The position numbers were made by a program, and so were the translations under genes. Source: an uncultured Rhodospirillaceae bacterium (GTDB taxonomy: Bacteria > Pseudomonadota > Alphaproteobacteria > Rhodospirillales > UBA2165). Taken from it: a stretch of 12,308 nt of DNA. Below the pieces are notes generated by a model. The model did no database searches. It saw nothing but the letters and a program-made list of their open reading frames with translations, and had not been told where the DNA came from. Below are positions 1-7,992 of this stretch, piece by piece; position 1 is the stretch's first letter; the number at the start of each line of letters is the position of its first letter. The DNA is taken from the NCBI GenBank assembly GCA_913054205.1, contig CAJXJM010000039.1, positions 1 to 12,308 on the forward strand, given 5' to 3'.

Positions 1-310
1 CGCCTAAAATCGGGCGAAACAAATAATTGACGACAATGATGCCGGAAAATTTTCGGTCCCTAAGTGGAAACGCCTTCCCATTTTCCAAATCGAATTCCAG
101 GATTTCAAGATTTGGTGCGCCGCCGAGATCGGCCAGCCCGCTAATATCTTTATCCAGCGCCAGCACGGAATACCCTTTGGCTAACAAATAACGGCTATGC
201 CGGCCACCGCCACAAGCGAGGTCCAACACTTGACCAATTTCAGGAATGAGAGAAACATATTTCTCCACCCACTGAGCAGGAACCTCTTGCGATTGGTGTT
301 TCATCTGCAT
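1..310 (-). CDS. Class I SAM-dependent methyltransferase, N-terminal part (runs off left edge)
   Basis: Reading the minus strand from an ATG at 310 gives 103 open codons to the window edge. Residues 28-40 read VLDLACGGGRHSR, a textbook motif I (the glycine-rich SAM-binding loop after strand beta-1). The acidic end of strand beta-2 follows at 51-55 (ALDKD), and residues 91-96 (IIVVNY) fit the motif IV strand. The start could also be ATG at 304 or TTG at 319; no strong Shine-Dalgarno decides between them. The small N-terminal lead before motif I resembles TehB/SmtA-like small-molecule methyltransferases, but the substrate cannot be read from the sequence. The gene is divergent from the DUF1178 gene across a 130-bp spacer. 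The C-terminal half lies outside the window. Confidence 0.85.
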   Translation of the reverse strand, partial: MQMKHQSQEVPAQWVEKYVSLIPEIGQVLDLACGGGRHSRYLLAKGYSVLALDKDISGLADLGGAPNLEILEFDLENGKAFPLRDRKFSGIIVVNYLFRPILG

Positions 311-440
311 ATTTTCCAAATGTTAACAGATTCATGTAAAAACTGGCTAAAGCTTGGCATTCGCCGTAAACTACTATATGTCTCGCCCACTTTAAAAAGC
401 GATGTGGGTGAAGACTTAAAATTTTCACTAGGGTTTTTCA

Positions 441-902
441 ATGATTCTCTATGATCTCAGATGTTCCCAGGGCCATAAATTCGAAGCTTGGTTCAAAGAC
501 AGCGGCAGCTATGACAAACAAGCCAAACGCGGCGATGTTGAATGCCCGGTCTGTTCCGATACATCTGTTGAAAAAGCCATCATGGCGCCCAGGCTTTCCT
601 CTTCGACCCGCAAAAAAGGCTTGGAGCATGATACGCCAATCTCGCGCGGCCCTCATAGCGATGAGCGCGCTTCTGAAGTCGCACGTGAAATCTTGGACGC
701 GGTTGGCAAGGTGCAAAGACACGTCGAAGAAAATTGCGACTATGTCGGGGATAAATTTGCCGATGAGGCCCGCGCCATCCACCACGGCGATTCAGAAGAG
801 CGCGGTATTTATGGCGAAGCGACAAAATCCGAAGTTGAAGACCTCCTCGATGAGGATATTCCGGTTATGCCAGTTCCTGGAATGAAACGCAAAAATTCTT
901 AA
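441..902 (+). CDS. DUF1178 family protein (zinc-ribbon-like N-terminus)
   Basis: The 153-residue product opens with MILYDLRCSQGH and carries a CPVC pair at residues 35-38. Together with C8 and H12 this gives a Cys/His set that could bind one zinc, the usual N-terminal signature of DUF1178 proteins. The rest is charged and acidic, with a conserved-looking stretch around residues 80-125 (AREILDAVGK to DEARAIHHG). Start: AGGG lies 7 nt before the ATG, a modest ribosome binding site. The family is common in Alphaproteobacteria and its biochemical role is unknown. The stop codon overlaps that of convergent ubiG, so no terminator separates the two. Family assignment is by recognition of the N-terminus and length. 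Confidence 0.85.
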   Translation: MILYDLRCSQGHKFEAWFKDSGSYDKQAKRGDVECPVCSDTSVEKAIMAPRLSSSTRKKGLEHDTPISRGPHSDERASEVAREILDAVGKVQRHVEENCDYVGDKFADEARAIHHGDSEERGIYGEATKSEVEDLLDEDIPVMPVPGMKRKNS

Positions 903-1660
903 AGCGCTTTTTTAGCGGTAATAAAATAATTCACATCCAGATTTTTTGAGAGAGTCCAGCCGCCCCTGAGCGGTGACAGTTGCATGCCGGTGAGATCGGT
1001 CACCTCTAACCCATATGCGCGCAGAAAACGGCTGAATTCTGACGGTTTTACAAATTTCCGCCAATCATGGGTTCCGGCCGGCACCCAGCGCAAAATATAT
1101 TCCGCCGCTACTTTTGCCAGTGCCAAAGACTTCACCGTTCGATTGAGCGTCGCACCTACCATTATCCCACCCGGTTTAAGAAGGGCCGCCGAGGCAGACA
1201 TAAACGCGTCAATATCTGCAACATGTTCAATTACTTCCATATTGATCAGAACGTCATAAGTATCGCCGCTTGCTGCCAGATCTTCGGGCAATCTATTTTC
1301 ATACTTTATCGGGAGGCCCATTTGATCGGCGTGGTGCGCGGCAACGCTGATACTTTCAGAGGTCGCATCAATGCCAGTGACTTCGGCACCGAGCCTTGCC
1401 ATCGGCTCACAGATAAGACCGCCGCCGCAGCCAATATCAACCACTTTCAATCCGCCCAGTGAATGAACGTCCATTGGATCGCGCTTAAAATGCGCGCAAA
1501 GCTGATCGCGAATATAGGTCATGCGCAGAGGATTGATCTGATGCAGAGACTTAAAATTACCCTCTGGATCCCACCATTCATCGGCCAATCGGCCAAAATG
1601 CGCGACCTCTTCTGCCGAGGCCGTGCCATTTTCATTCGATTTCTGCGCTAAAGTTGCCAT
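899..1660 (-). CDS. ubiG: Ubiquinone biosynthesis 3-O-methyltransferase UbiG
   Basis: The 253-residue protein carries out the two O-methylations of ubiquinone synthesis (2-polyprenyl-6-hydroxyphenol and demethylubiquinol), using SAM, at the inner membrane. The family-specific N-terminal signature is visible at residues 29-50 (WWDPEGNFKSLHQINPLR). Motif I is VVDIGCGGG at 73-81, then GIDAT at 96-100, MEVIEHV at 141-147, and LKPGGIM at 161-167. C-terminal NYFITAKK is also typical. The frame is open upstream to 1756, but ATG at 1660 is preferred: GAAGG sits 4 nt upstream and the length then fits the family (about 240-255 residues). The extra 32 residues of the longer version are Cys/Phe-rich and unlike UbiG. 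Divergent from lysC, convergent with the DUF1178 gene. Its presence implies a ubiquinone-based respiratory chain. Confidence 0.95.
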   Translation of the reverse strand: MATLAQKSNENGTASAEEVAHFGRLADEWWDPEGNFKSLHQINPLRMTYIRDQLCAHFKRDPMDVHSLGGLKVVDIGCGGGLICEPMARLGAEVTGIDATSESISVAAHHADQMGLPIKYENRLPEDLAASGDTYDVLINMEVIEHVADIDAFMSASAALLKPGGIMVGATLNRTVKSLALAKVAAEYILRWVPAGTHDWRKFVKPSEFSRFLRAYGLEVTDLTGMQLSPLRGGWTLSKNLDVNYFITAKKAL

Positions 1661-1885
1661 GAAACCTTCATACCCGAAAACCACGCTAAAAACACCACAT
1701 CTCTTGCAAAAAGGGCCCGAGAAAGAGTATGTATACGCGCGCTTACCGGACGGCAATCAAAAGAGCCCTGTTTTTTGGGGTTTTCTTATGGGAATCAGAC
1801 AGTTAAGCGCGACCGTCATCACCGGAGTGCGGGCAGAAATATTTGCCGGGCGTTAGACCGGAAAATCGGTATGGTAAGAGTTGAA
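1661..1885. promoter_or_regulatory. Divergent ubiG-lysC intergenic region with weak hairpins
   Basis: This 225-bp spacer must hold the promoters of both ubiG (leftward) and lysC (rightward); I see no convincing -35/-10 pair. Two structures are visible. Positions 1759-1786 can form an imperfect hairpin (CCC against GGG, then A/G-rich against T-rich arms) with TTTTCTT on the 3' side, which loosely resembles an attenuator but has a weak stem. Positions 1832-1847 form a 6-bp hairpin (GGCAGA / TTTGCC, one G-T pair, AATA loop) ending 38 nt before the lysC start. A 22-codon ORF (1788-1856) lies between; it is Thr/Val/Ile-containing but not rich in Lys or Thr. Confidence 0.35.
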
Positions 1886-3106
1886 ATGGCACGAATTGTA
1901 CAAAAGTTCGGCGGCACGTCCGTCGCGGATATTGAGCGTATTAAAAACGCTGCGCTGCGCGCCAAAGCGGAATATGATGCCGGCAATCAGGTCGTCGTCG
2001 TGGTTTCAGCAATGGCCGGTGTGACCAATCAACTGGTCGAATATGTCGATAAAATGGGCGGCCTGTATGATGCCCGGGAATACGATGTCGTGGTCTCGTC
2101 CGGTGAACAGTCAAATGCCGGATTGATGGCGCTCGCGATCCAGGAATTGGGCATTCAAGCGCGCTCCTGGCTCGGCTGGCAAATTGCCATCGAGACCGAT
2201 GATATTCATGGCAAAGCGCGCATCACAGGCATTGCGACGGACGAGCTTGAAAAGCGTTTGGCAAATGGCGAAATTGTCGTGGTACCTGGTTTTCAAGGCA
2301 TCAGCCCCGCCAACCGCATCACCACGCTGGGACGCGGCGGCTCGGATTTGACGGCTGTCGCACTTGCGGGTGCGCTAAACGCGGATCGCTGCGACATCTA
2401 TACTGATGTCGACGGCATTTATACGACCGATCCCCGGATCGTCGCCAAGGCCCAAAAACTTGATAAAATAACCTATGAAGAAATGCTGGAAATGGCATCG
2501 CTTGGCTCGAAGGTCTTGCAGACCCGCTCGGTCGAGCTCGCCATGAATCATAAAGTTCGAGTGCAAGTCCGCTCGAGCTTTGAAGACACCCCCGGCACAA
2601 TAGTCGTTAGCGAGGATGAGATTGTGGAACAACAAGTTGTAAGCGGCATATCACAAAGTAAAGACGAAGCAAAAATCACATTGCTTAAAATCGCCGATCA
2701 GCCGGGCGTCGCGGCGGCCATATTTGGCCCGTTGGCCGAGGCTGCGGTCAATGTCGACATGATCGTGCAGAACATTTCTGAAGACGGCAACACAACCGAT
2801 TTGACATTCACGGTTGGCCGGGTTGATCTGGATACCGCTGTTTCAGTGCTCGAGAAAAAACAGGATGAAATCGGTATCGGCGAAATCGTTGCTGATTCCG
2901 ACGTGGTGAAAATTTCCGTCGTCGGTGTTGGCATGCGATCTCATGCCGGCGTGGCGCAAAAAATGTTTCAGACGCTGGCCGATAAAGGCATCAACATCAA
3001 AGTCATCTCAACATCCGAGATTAAGGTAAGCGTGTTGGTTGCCGAAGAATATGGTGAATTGGCGATACGTGCGCTGCATACCGCCTATGGCCTGGACGCC
3101 GACTAA
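1886..3106 (+). CDS. lysC: Aspartate kinase (monofunctional, ACT-regulated)
   Basis: The enzyme phosphorylates L-aspartate with ATP, the first step to lysine/diaminopimelate, threonine, methionine and isoleucine. The 406-residue product begins MARIVQKFGGTSV, the canonical nucleotide-binding start (KFGGTS at 7-12). Further kinase motifs are SAMAGVTNQL at 41-50, SSGEQ at 71-75, TLGRGGSDLTA at 147-157, and DVDGIYTTDPR at 174-184. Two ACT regions follow, about 265-330 and 340-406, containing DQPGVAA and GVGMRSHAGVA, so feedback inhibition by lysine and/or threonine is expected. ATG 1886 is chosen because the family starts exactly here and AAGAG lies just upstream; ATG 1871 and a longer open stretch back to 1775 add non-homologous residues. 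No fused homoserine dehydrogenase is present. Followed by ptsP after 124 bp, a common alphaproteobacterial arrangement. Confidence 0.96.
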   Translation: MARIVQKFGGTSVADIERIKNAALRAKAEYDAGNQVVVVVSAMAGVTNQLVEYVDKMGGLYDAREYDVVVSSGEQSNAGLMALAIQELGIQARSWLGWQIAIETDDIHGKARITGIATDELEKRLANGEIVVVPGFQGISPANRITTLGRGGSDLTAVALAGALNADRCDIYTDVDGIYTTDPRIVAKAQKLDKITYEEMLEMASLGSKVLQTRSVELAMNHKVRVQVRSSFEDTPGTIVVSEDEIVEQQVVSGISQSKDEAKITLLKIADQPGVAAAIFGPLAEAAVNVDMIVQNISEDGNTTDLTFTVGRVDLDTAVSVLEKKQDEIGIGEIVADSDVVKISVVGVGMRSHAGVAQKMFQTLADKGINIKVISTSEIKVSVLVAEEYGELAIRALHTAYGLDAD

Positions 3107-3224
3107 ACAACGATATAGTGAGCCCTATTAGGGCCTTGGTTCAACTTGCGCCGAGGTGCAATTGAGCTAAATCTGACGTAATGGGTACGACAAGCCTAGT
3201 GGGGCAAAACACAGCGGAGCCTGA

Positions 3225-5501
3225 TTGAAGATGGCACGAATACCTACCATGACGGGATCGAGGCGCCTGCTTGCGCGCTTGCGCGATGTTATGGCGGGCG
3301 CAGGGGCGGCCCAAGAACAGCTTGACCGCATTGTTTCTATTGTTGCATCCGATTTTGTTGCTGAGGTGTGCTCAATCTATATTCTGCGGGCAGGCGAGGT
3401 CTTGGAATTGTTTGCTGCCACCGGCCTGGCACCCGAGGCTGTTCACAATACCCGGCTGAGTATCGGCGAAGGTCTCATCGGCCACATCGCTGCTCAATCC
3501 CGACCGCTGACTTTAGCAGATGCACAGAGCCATCCGGATTACGTTTTTCGCCCCGAAACCGGCGAAGAAATATACCAATCTCTCGCCGGCGTACCCATCT
3601 TGCGCGGCGGCCGAATTACCGGCGTGCTGGCGGTGCAGAACAGGACCGGGCGTTCCTATACCGAAGAAGAGGTCGAGACCCTCGAAACCATTGCCATGGT
3701 GCTCGCAGAACTGATCGCCAGTGGTGAAATCCTAAGCCAGGATGAGCTTCATGCGGTTGATAGCATTACCTTCATGCCGATCACAATGGATGGTGTTCGC
3801 CTCAATGGAGGCTTGGCGATCGGCGAAGCCGTGCGCCACGAAAGGCGCATCCAGATTTTAAAGCTCGTTGCCGATGATCCCGTGGCCGAACAACAACGCC
3901 TCGACCGAGCGGTTGCCGAAATGCACGGCGCCATCGACGAAATGCTGGAAGCCAAGGATGTCGCAGAAGGCGGCGAACATCGCGACATTCTCGAAACCTA
4001 CAAAATGTTTGCCGAAGACGCCGGCTGGCTCGCCCGGATCGGCGAAGCCATCACCAATGGTTTGACAGCGGAGGCAGCCGTTGAAAAAGTCCGCAATGAC
4101 ACACGCGCGCGCTTTCGAAAACAAACGGATCGGTATTTGCGCGAGCGTCTCCACGATTTTGATGATCTCGCCCATCGATTGCTCCAACATTTAGTCGGCA
4201 TACCAGAAAATAATGACACCGCCAATTTGCCGGAAAACATTATTTTGATGGCCCGCAATATGGGACCGGCTGAGCTGCTGGACTATGACCGCACCCGCCT
4301 TCGCGGCCTGGTTCTAGAAGAGGGATCCGCAACCACCCACGTTGCGATCGTCGCCCGCGCGCTTGATATCCCTGTTGTCGGCAGAGTTGCTGAAATCCTC
4401 GATAAAATCGAAACCGGCGATACCATTATTGTCGATGGTGACAACGCCCAAGTTCATATTCGGCCGGCCGAAGATGTCTACCAGGCCTTTGTTGATACTT
4501 TAACAGCCCGCGCCCAACGCATGGCGGCTTATGCATCCCTTCGCGACGTTCCGGCAGAGACCAAGGATGGCATTCGCGTTGACCTTCACATCAATGCAGG
4601 TCTGCTGGCCGACATGCAAAATATGTTGGAAACTGGCGCAGACGGAATTGGGCTTTACCGCACGGAAATACCATTTATGAACAGCCATGATTTTCCGGAC
4701 GTTGACCGTCAGGCTGAGCTTTATGAGCGGGTGATCGAACAATCCGGCGGTAAACCCGTGGTGTTTCGCACGCTTGATGTCGGCGGTGATAAGGGTCTGC
4801 CTTATTGGGATACGGCAGCGGAGGAAAACCCGGCGATGGGATGGCGGGCGATCCGCGTATCGCTCGACCGACCGGCGCTCTTACGCCATCAATTGCGTGC
4901 CCTTATACGTGCTGCCCAGGGCCAAAACCTATCTATTATGTTTCCGATGATCACCGAGATCGCCGAATTTGATGCCGCCCGCAAAATTCTCAACCTTGAG
5001 TTGGCCCGCGCTGAGAAAAAAGGTCGGACACCGATTAAGAATCTCCAGGTCGGCACCATGCTTGAAGTCCCTGCGCTGGCTTTTCAAATGCCCGCCTTGT
5101 TAAAGCGGGTCGATTTTATTTCTGTCGGCAGCAATGATTTGTTTCAGTTCTTATTCGCCAGTGATCGCGGCAGCCCGAAGATCGCAGATCGCTATGATAC
5201 GTTATCACCAGCTGCCCTAAGGTTACTCAGCAATCTGGTTGAGCAATGTGACGCGACTTCAACGCCGATCAGTCTCTGCGGCGAAATGGCCGGACGGCCG
5301 CTGGATGCGATGGCGTTGGTTGGACTTGGATTTCGCACGCTTTCAATGGCGCCTTCGTCCATCGGGCCGGTAAAAACAATGATCAGAAGCCTCTCGGCCA
5401 GTGACTTAAAGCGCTACCTTGATAGCGTGCAAGATGTCTCCGAACATAGCCTGCGCGAAAAGCTTCGCGAGTTCGCGCTTGATCATGGCGTGATGATTTA
5501 A
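3225..5501 (+). CDS. ptsP: PEP-protein phosphotransferase EI-Ntr (nitrogen PTS enzyme I)
   Basis: The cytoplasmic kinase takes phosphate from PEP to an active-site His and passes it to NPr (PtsO), starting the regulatory nitrogen PTS. In numbering from 3225 (758 residues), a GAF domain spans about 30-165 (CSIYILRAGEVLELFAATG, GEGLIGHIA, GVLAVQN). The PEP-utiliser N domain runs about 185-330, and the phospho-His domain holds GSATTHVAIVARAL with the phosphorylated His at 372. The PEP-binding TIM barrel has GIGLYRTEIPFM (474-485), FRTLDVGGDK (514-523), SVGSNDLFQF (633-642) and the acid/base Cys in CGEMAG (685-690). The GAF domain distinguishes it from sugar-PTS enzyme I. Start is uncertain: TTG 3225 has GGAG 5 nt upstream; ATG 3231 has the same GGAG at 11 nt; ATG 3249 is also possible. 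The usual downstream prfA or rodZ neighbour is displaced by other genes here. Confidence 0.95.
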   Translation: MKMARIPTMTGSRRLLARLRDVMAGAGAAQEQLDRIVSIVASDFVAEVCSIYILRAGEVLELFAATGLAPEAVHNTRLSIGEGLIGHIAAQSRPLTLADAQSHPDYVFRPETGEEIYQSLAGVPILRGGRITGVLAVQNRTGRSYTEEEVETLETIAMVLAELIASGEILSQDELHAVDSITFMPITMDGVRLNGGLAIGEAVRHERRIQILKLVADDPVAEQQRLDRAVAEMHGAIDEMLEAKDVAEGGEHRDILETYKMFAEDAGWLARIGEAITNGLTAEAAVEKVRNDTRARFRKQTDRYLRERLHDFDDLAHRLLQHLVGIPENNDTANLPENIILMARNMGPAELLDYDRTRLRGLVLEEGSATTHVAIVARALDIPVVGRVAEILDKIETGDTIIVDGDNAQVHIRPAEDVYQAFVDTLTARAQRMAAYASLRDVPAETKDGIRVDLHINAGLLADMQNMLETGADGIGLYRTEIPFMNSHDFPDVDRQAELYERVIEQSGGKPVVFRTLDVGGDKGLPYWDTAAEENPAMGWRAIRVSLDRPALLRHQLRALIRAAQGQNLSIMFPMITEIAEFDAARKILNLELARAEKKGRTPIKNLQVGTMLEVPALAFQMPALLKRVDFISVGSNDLFQFLFASDRGSPKIADRYDTLSPAALRLLSNLVEQCDATSTPISLCGEMAGRPLDAMALVGLGFRTLSMAPSSIGPVKTMIRSLSASDLKRYLDSVQDVSEHSLREKLREFALDHGVMI

Positions 5502-5585
5502 TTTCCAAAAAACCGCCCGATCATTTTAATTCTAACGCTACTTGCAAGAAGAAACTGAAATCGGCAATATCCCATAAGTATTTCG

Positions 5586-5592
5586 AAGGGAG
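5586..5592 (+). promoter_or_regulatory. Shine-Dalgarno deciding a TTG start
   Basis: AAGGGAG at 5586-5592 is the best Shine-Dalgarno-like match I noticed in the window and lies 6 nt before TTG at 5599. It supports TTG as initiator for the aldo/keto reductase. The resulting N-terminus, MEYRKLGQSG, is exactly where the family begins, and no in-frame ATG occurs before residue 21. Confidence 0.75.
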
Positions 5593-5598
5593 TGCGAT

Positions 5599-6576
5599 TT
5601 GGAATATAGAAAACTTGGCCAATCGGGACCGGATGTCTCTGTGCTCTGTCTCGGAGCCATGAATTTTGGTTCTCAGACCAATAGTACGACCGCCGAAAAA
5701 ATCGTAGAAAAAGCCAGAGATGTTGGCGTCAATTTTATTGATACCGCAGATGTCTATGCTGATGGTCTGTCTGAGGAAGTTGTCGGTGTTGCTATTGGTT
5801 CTGATCGAGAAAATTGGATTGTCGCTTCCAAGGTGGGTTTTAGATCGCCAACCACCTCATCGGACGTGAAATTGAATAATACCTATATTCGCAAAAACCT
5901 TGAAGGCACCTTGCAAAGGCTCGATACAGATTTCCTCGACTTATATTATCTTCATGCCGATGATCCTAATACGCCCCTTACCGAAACGCTCGCCACCGTT
6001 GCAGAATTAATGGATGAAAACCTTATTAAAGGCTTTGGTCTAAGCAATTATCCGGCGTGGCGAATAGCTGAGGTATGCGGTTTATGTGACAGCCACAGTA
6101 TGGCCAAACCAATTGCCTATCAGCCGTGTTATAATCTTCTAACCCGTAATATTGAAATCGAAGTAATTGCCGCTTGTGCACATTTTGGCATCGGTATTGT
6201 TCCGTATAGCCCTTTGGCTCGGGGCGTTTTAACCGGAAAATATCAAACCGGAGAAAATATTCCGGAAGACAGCCGTGCCGCTCGTGCGGAAAAACGATTT
6301 ATGGAAACAGAGTATCGACCCGAATCTCTACGCATTGCAAAAATAATTGAGCAATATGCTGAACTCAGGGAAACCACAAGTATTAATTTTGTCGTCAATT
6401 GGGTGCTGAAAAATAGCCAGGTCGTCTCGGCGATTGCGGGCCCAAGAACCTACGCGCATTGGGAAGCCTGCCTTGATTTTTCTGAGTTTAGTTTGACTGT
6501 TGACGATGAACAATTTGTTGACGCGCTTGTTGCCCCTAGTCATTCAACATATTTTCTGAACATTGATATGTTTTAA
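5599..6576 (+). CDS. Aldo/keto reductase family oxidoreductase
   Basis: The 325-residue product is a single (beta/alpha)8 NADPH-dependent oxidoreductase, predicted cytosolic. It opens with MEYRKLGQSGPDVSVLCLGAM, and the catalytic tetrad is readable: D48 and Y53 in FIDTADVY, K78 in VASKVGF, H119 in YYLHADD. GFGLSNY (145-151) and VPYSPLARGVLTGKY (201-215) are further family motifs, the latter part of the cofactor-binding side; AIAGPRT (278-284) corresponds to the C-terminal dinucleotide-site strand. The substrate is not predictable; Tas/YghZ-like relatives act on varied aldehydes. The C-terminus (SHSTYFLNIDMF) looks short, since relatives often end in a conserved Tyr-Pro...Gly-Arg tail. It overlaps the convergent gene on the other strand by 41 bp. 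A 60-bp sample is about 40-48% GC, below lysC. Confidence 0.93.
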   Translation: MEYRKLGQSGPDVSVLCLGAMNFGSQTNSTTAEKIVEKARDVGVNFIDTADVYADGLSEEVVGVAIGSDRENWIVASKVGFRSPTTSSDVKLNNTYIRKNLEGTLQRLDTDFLDLYYLHADDPNTPLTETLATVAELMDENLIKGFGLSNYPAWRIAEVCGLCDSHSMAKPIAYQPCYNLLTRNIEIEVIAACAHFGIGIVPYSPLARGVLTGKYQTGENIPEDSRAARAEKRFMETEYRPESLRIAKIIEQYAELRETTSINFVVNWVLKNSQVVSAIAGPRTYAHWEACLDFSEFSLTVDDEQFVDALVAPSHSTYFLNIDMF

Positions 6577-7168
6577 TTCTAATGCTCTTCAGTTTAAACG
6601 AGCCATCGGCAGGTGGCTTACTTGGATGCTCAAGACGAATTTTACCGCCAAATTCGGTTCCCAATATCGCAATGGAATCTCTTTCAATGCGACAAAACTC
6701 CTTTTCCATATCGTCAACATAGGCACGGCACACCCGAAGGAATAAATATCGTCGTCCAAAAACCCAAATGGATGCCCTCTCAACCCAATGGGTGAAACGA
6801 CTAATTCTAAGGTGACTTACCGTTACTTGCGGATGGGGTGGGAACTCTGAAAATTGATAGCGCATGCCCAAAGCGTTGCGAAACGACTGGTCCAAAGCAA
6901 CTTCACCAACCTTTAATTCGTCCGCACTATTGGCCCGCATTCCAACCATATATTTTTCCGCCGACATTATTCGACACGGCACCCTCAAGGTTTGCTGAAA
7001 AATGGGATGCTCGTAGGAAATTACGCCGAATTTACCTTTACCTAATTTTTTCAAATCATCCGGATGGAGGACAGCCAAATAATCGACTTTTGAGCCATCG
7101 CGATTTTCAGTCCGTCGGACATTTAATAGTCCAGTAGTTTTCTGTGGTATTTCCAACTCACGTTCCAT
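6536..7168 (-). CDS. Hypothetical protein resembling CDC48-N / double-psi beta-barrel sequences
   Basis: I cannot name this 210-residue protein. Residues about 30-120 have the look of a CDC48/VAT N-terminal (double-psi beta-barrel) module: HPDDLKKLGKGKFGVI (35-50), then VGEVALDQSFRNALGM (87-102), a strand/turn pattern typical of 'x-L-D-x-x-x-R-x-x-L-G'. A second, similar-looking half appears at 145-202 (CRIERDSIAILGTEFGGKIRLE, then KLKSIRIKTY). There is no signal peptide, and no AAA+ ATPase or other enzymatic motif. The start ATG 7168 follows the stop of the upstream gene by 5 nt; GGAG in the end of that gene could serve as ribosome binding site, suggesting translational coupling. The last 13 codons overlap the 3' end of the aldo/keto reductase gene, so the C-terminus may be shortened. 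The fold call is by eye and unproven. Confidence 0.7.
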   Translation of the reverse strand: MERELEIPQKTTGLLNVRRTENRDGSKVDYLAVLHPDDLKKLGKGKFGVISYEHPIFQQTLRVPCRIMSAEKYMVGMRANSADELKVGEVALDQSFRNALGMRYQFSEFPPHPQVTVSHLRISRFTHWVERASIWVFGRRYLFLRVCRAYVDDMEKEFCRIERDSIAILGTEFGGKIRLEHPSKPPADGSFKLKSIRIKTYQCSENMLND

Positions 7169-7173
7169 TTGGC

Positions 7174-7992
7174 TTACGCTCCATGACCTAAAAGATACTC
7201 AACATCAGAATAACCGAATGGTCGAGCATGCTCCCTAATTCTTTGCGTACACTCACTTCGAAATTCTGGCGTAGCAATTAGTTTGGCAATAAACCCATCG
7301 AGATCATCCGCGCCGCCCAGAATCTGAAATGATCTCGCAAGTATCTCGGGTTGCGAGAAGTCTAAAAACTCACAATCATACTTTTCTATTTCGGCAAGAG
7401 TGACAAAGGAGTTATCAAACCAAAGGCAGCCTCCCAAAGTGACATACAAATAAATCTCATCGACCTTCTGTTCGTCGGTGTGGATAAATTCAATATTATC
7501 CAATTTCCCAAAAGCATAGTGACTGCCCAAACTCTCTGTCGCGTGCATCACTTCCAACTGATCTGGGTCGAGATAGGTTAAATACGCATCAGAATGAGCG
7601 CCCGGGGAATACTGTAAAGTTGCTGCGATCGAGCCATATTTCGTGAAATGGGCCGAATAAACAGATACAAAATCTTTAACAACACCTCTAATAACAGGTA
7701 AAATTGTGTGCTTTTCACCTTCTTTGTATTTCTGAGCGAGACGGCCCGGTGAGGCATTTGAACCCGCGGCAATTACCGGGATATAGTTTTTTAATGGTGA
7801 AATATCTTCGTCGAAATTGTCACTCAAATATTGCGCGATGGAGATTTCAGGATTGCCGGTCTCAGATAGGGTGCACTTTTCCCAGCTGATAGAATTAAAA
7901 TTCGAAATGGGGATTATGTTACCATCAACAAATAGATAACTATGGCCAGCTCTTTCAAAGGGATATTGTTTCGCGTATTCAACTTCGTTCAT
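7174..7992 (-). CDS. Gamma-glutamylcyclotransferase-like fold protein
   Basis: The product is 272 residues from ATG 7992 (an in-frame TTG at 8004 would add four). The segment VIAAGSNASPGRLAQKY (74-89 region) resembles the substrate-binding 'YGSNM-sp-rL' loop of gamma-glutamylcyclotransferase (GGCT/BtrG/AIG2) proteins. It is followed by a family-like order: YSAHFTKYGSIAATLQYSPG (112-131), YLDPDQLEVMHATES (140-154) in which Glu 153 aligns with the GGCT catalytic Glu, and SHYAFGKLD. The first residue of the loop motif is Ala rather than the usual Tyr. If active it might release 5-oxoproline from a gamma-glutamyl amine, but substrate and activity are unknown. The ~65 N-terminal and ~100 C-terminal residues are additions to the minimal GGCT fold. 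First gene of a leftward pair with the barrel-like protein; sampled GC is only about 35-45%. Confidence 0.75.
   Translation of the reverse strand: MNEVEYAKQYPFERAGHSYLFVDGNIIPISNFNSISWEKCTLSETGNPEISIAQYLSDNFDEDISPLKNYIPVIAAGSNASPGRLAQKYKEGEKHTILPVIRGVVKDFVSVYSAHFTKYGSIAATLQYSPGAHSDAYLTYLDPDQLEVMHATESLGSHYAFGKLDNIEFIHTDEQKVDEIYLYVTLGGCLWFDNSFVTLAEIEKYDCEFLDFSQPEILARSFQILGGADDLDGFIAKLIATPEFRSECTQRIREHARPFGYSDVEYLLGHGA

Noticed and set aside
354..380. TTGGCA ... TATATG promoter-like pair upstream of the DUF1178 gene
   Set aside because: The spacer is only 15 bp and the -10 match is poor, so it is not claimed as a promoter.
386..408. CCCAC ... GTGGG inverted repeat upstream of the DUF1178 gene
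   Set aside because: Only five base pairs over a 13-nt gap; expected by chance and with no T-run.
451..885. 144-codon plus-strand ORF overlapping the DUF1178 gene in another frame
   Set aside because: The DUF1178 frame has a recognisable Cys motif and start; this frame gives a basic, low-information sequence.
1067..1462. 131-codon plus-strand ORF opposite ubiG
   Set aside because: Antisense to the well-supported ubiG frame, with no family resemblance.
3122..3134. GCCCTA-T-TAGGGC palindrome after lysC, considered as a terminator
   Set aside because: The one-base centre cannot form a normal hairpin loop without opening pairs, and no T-run follows. At most a small protein-binding palindrome.
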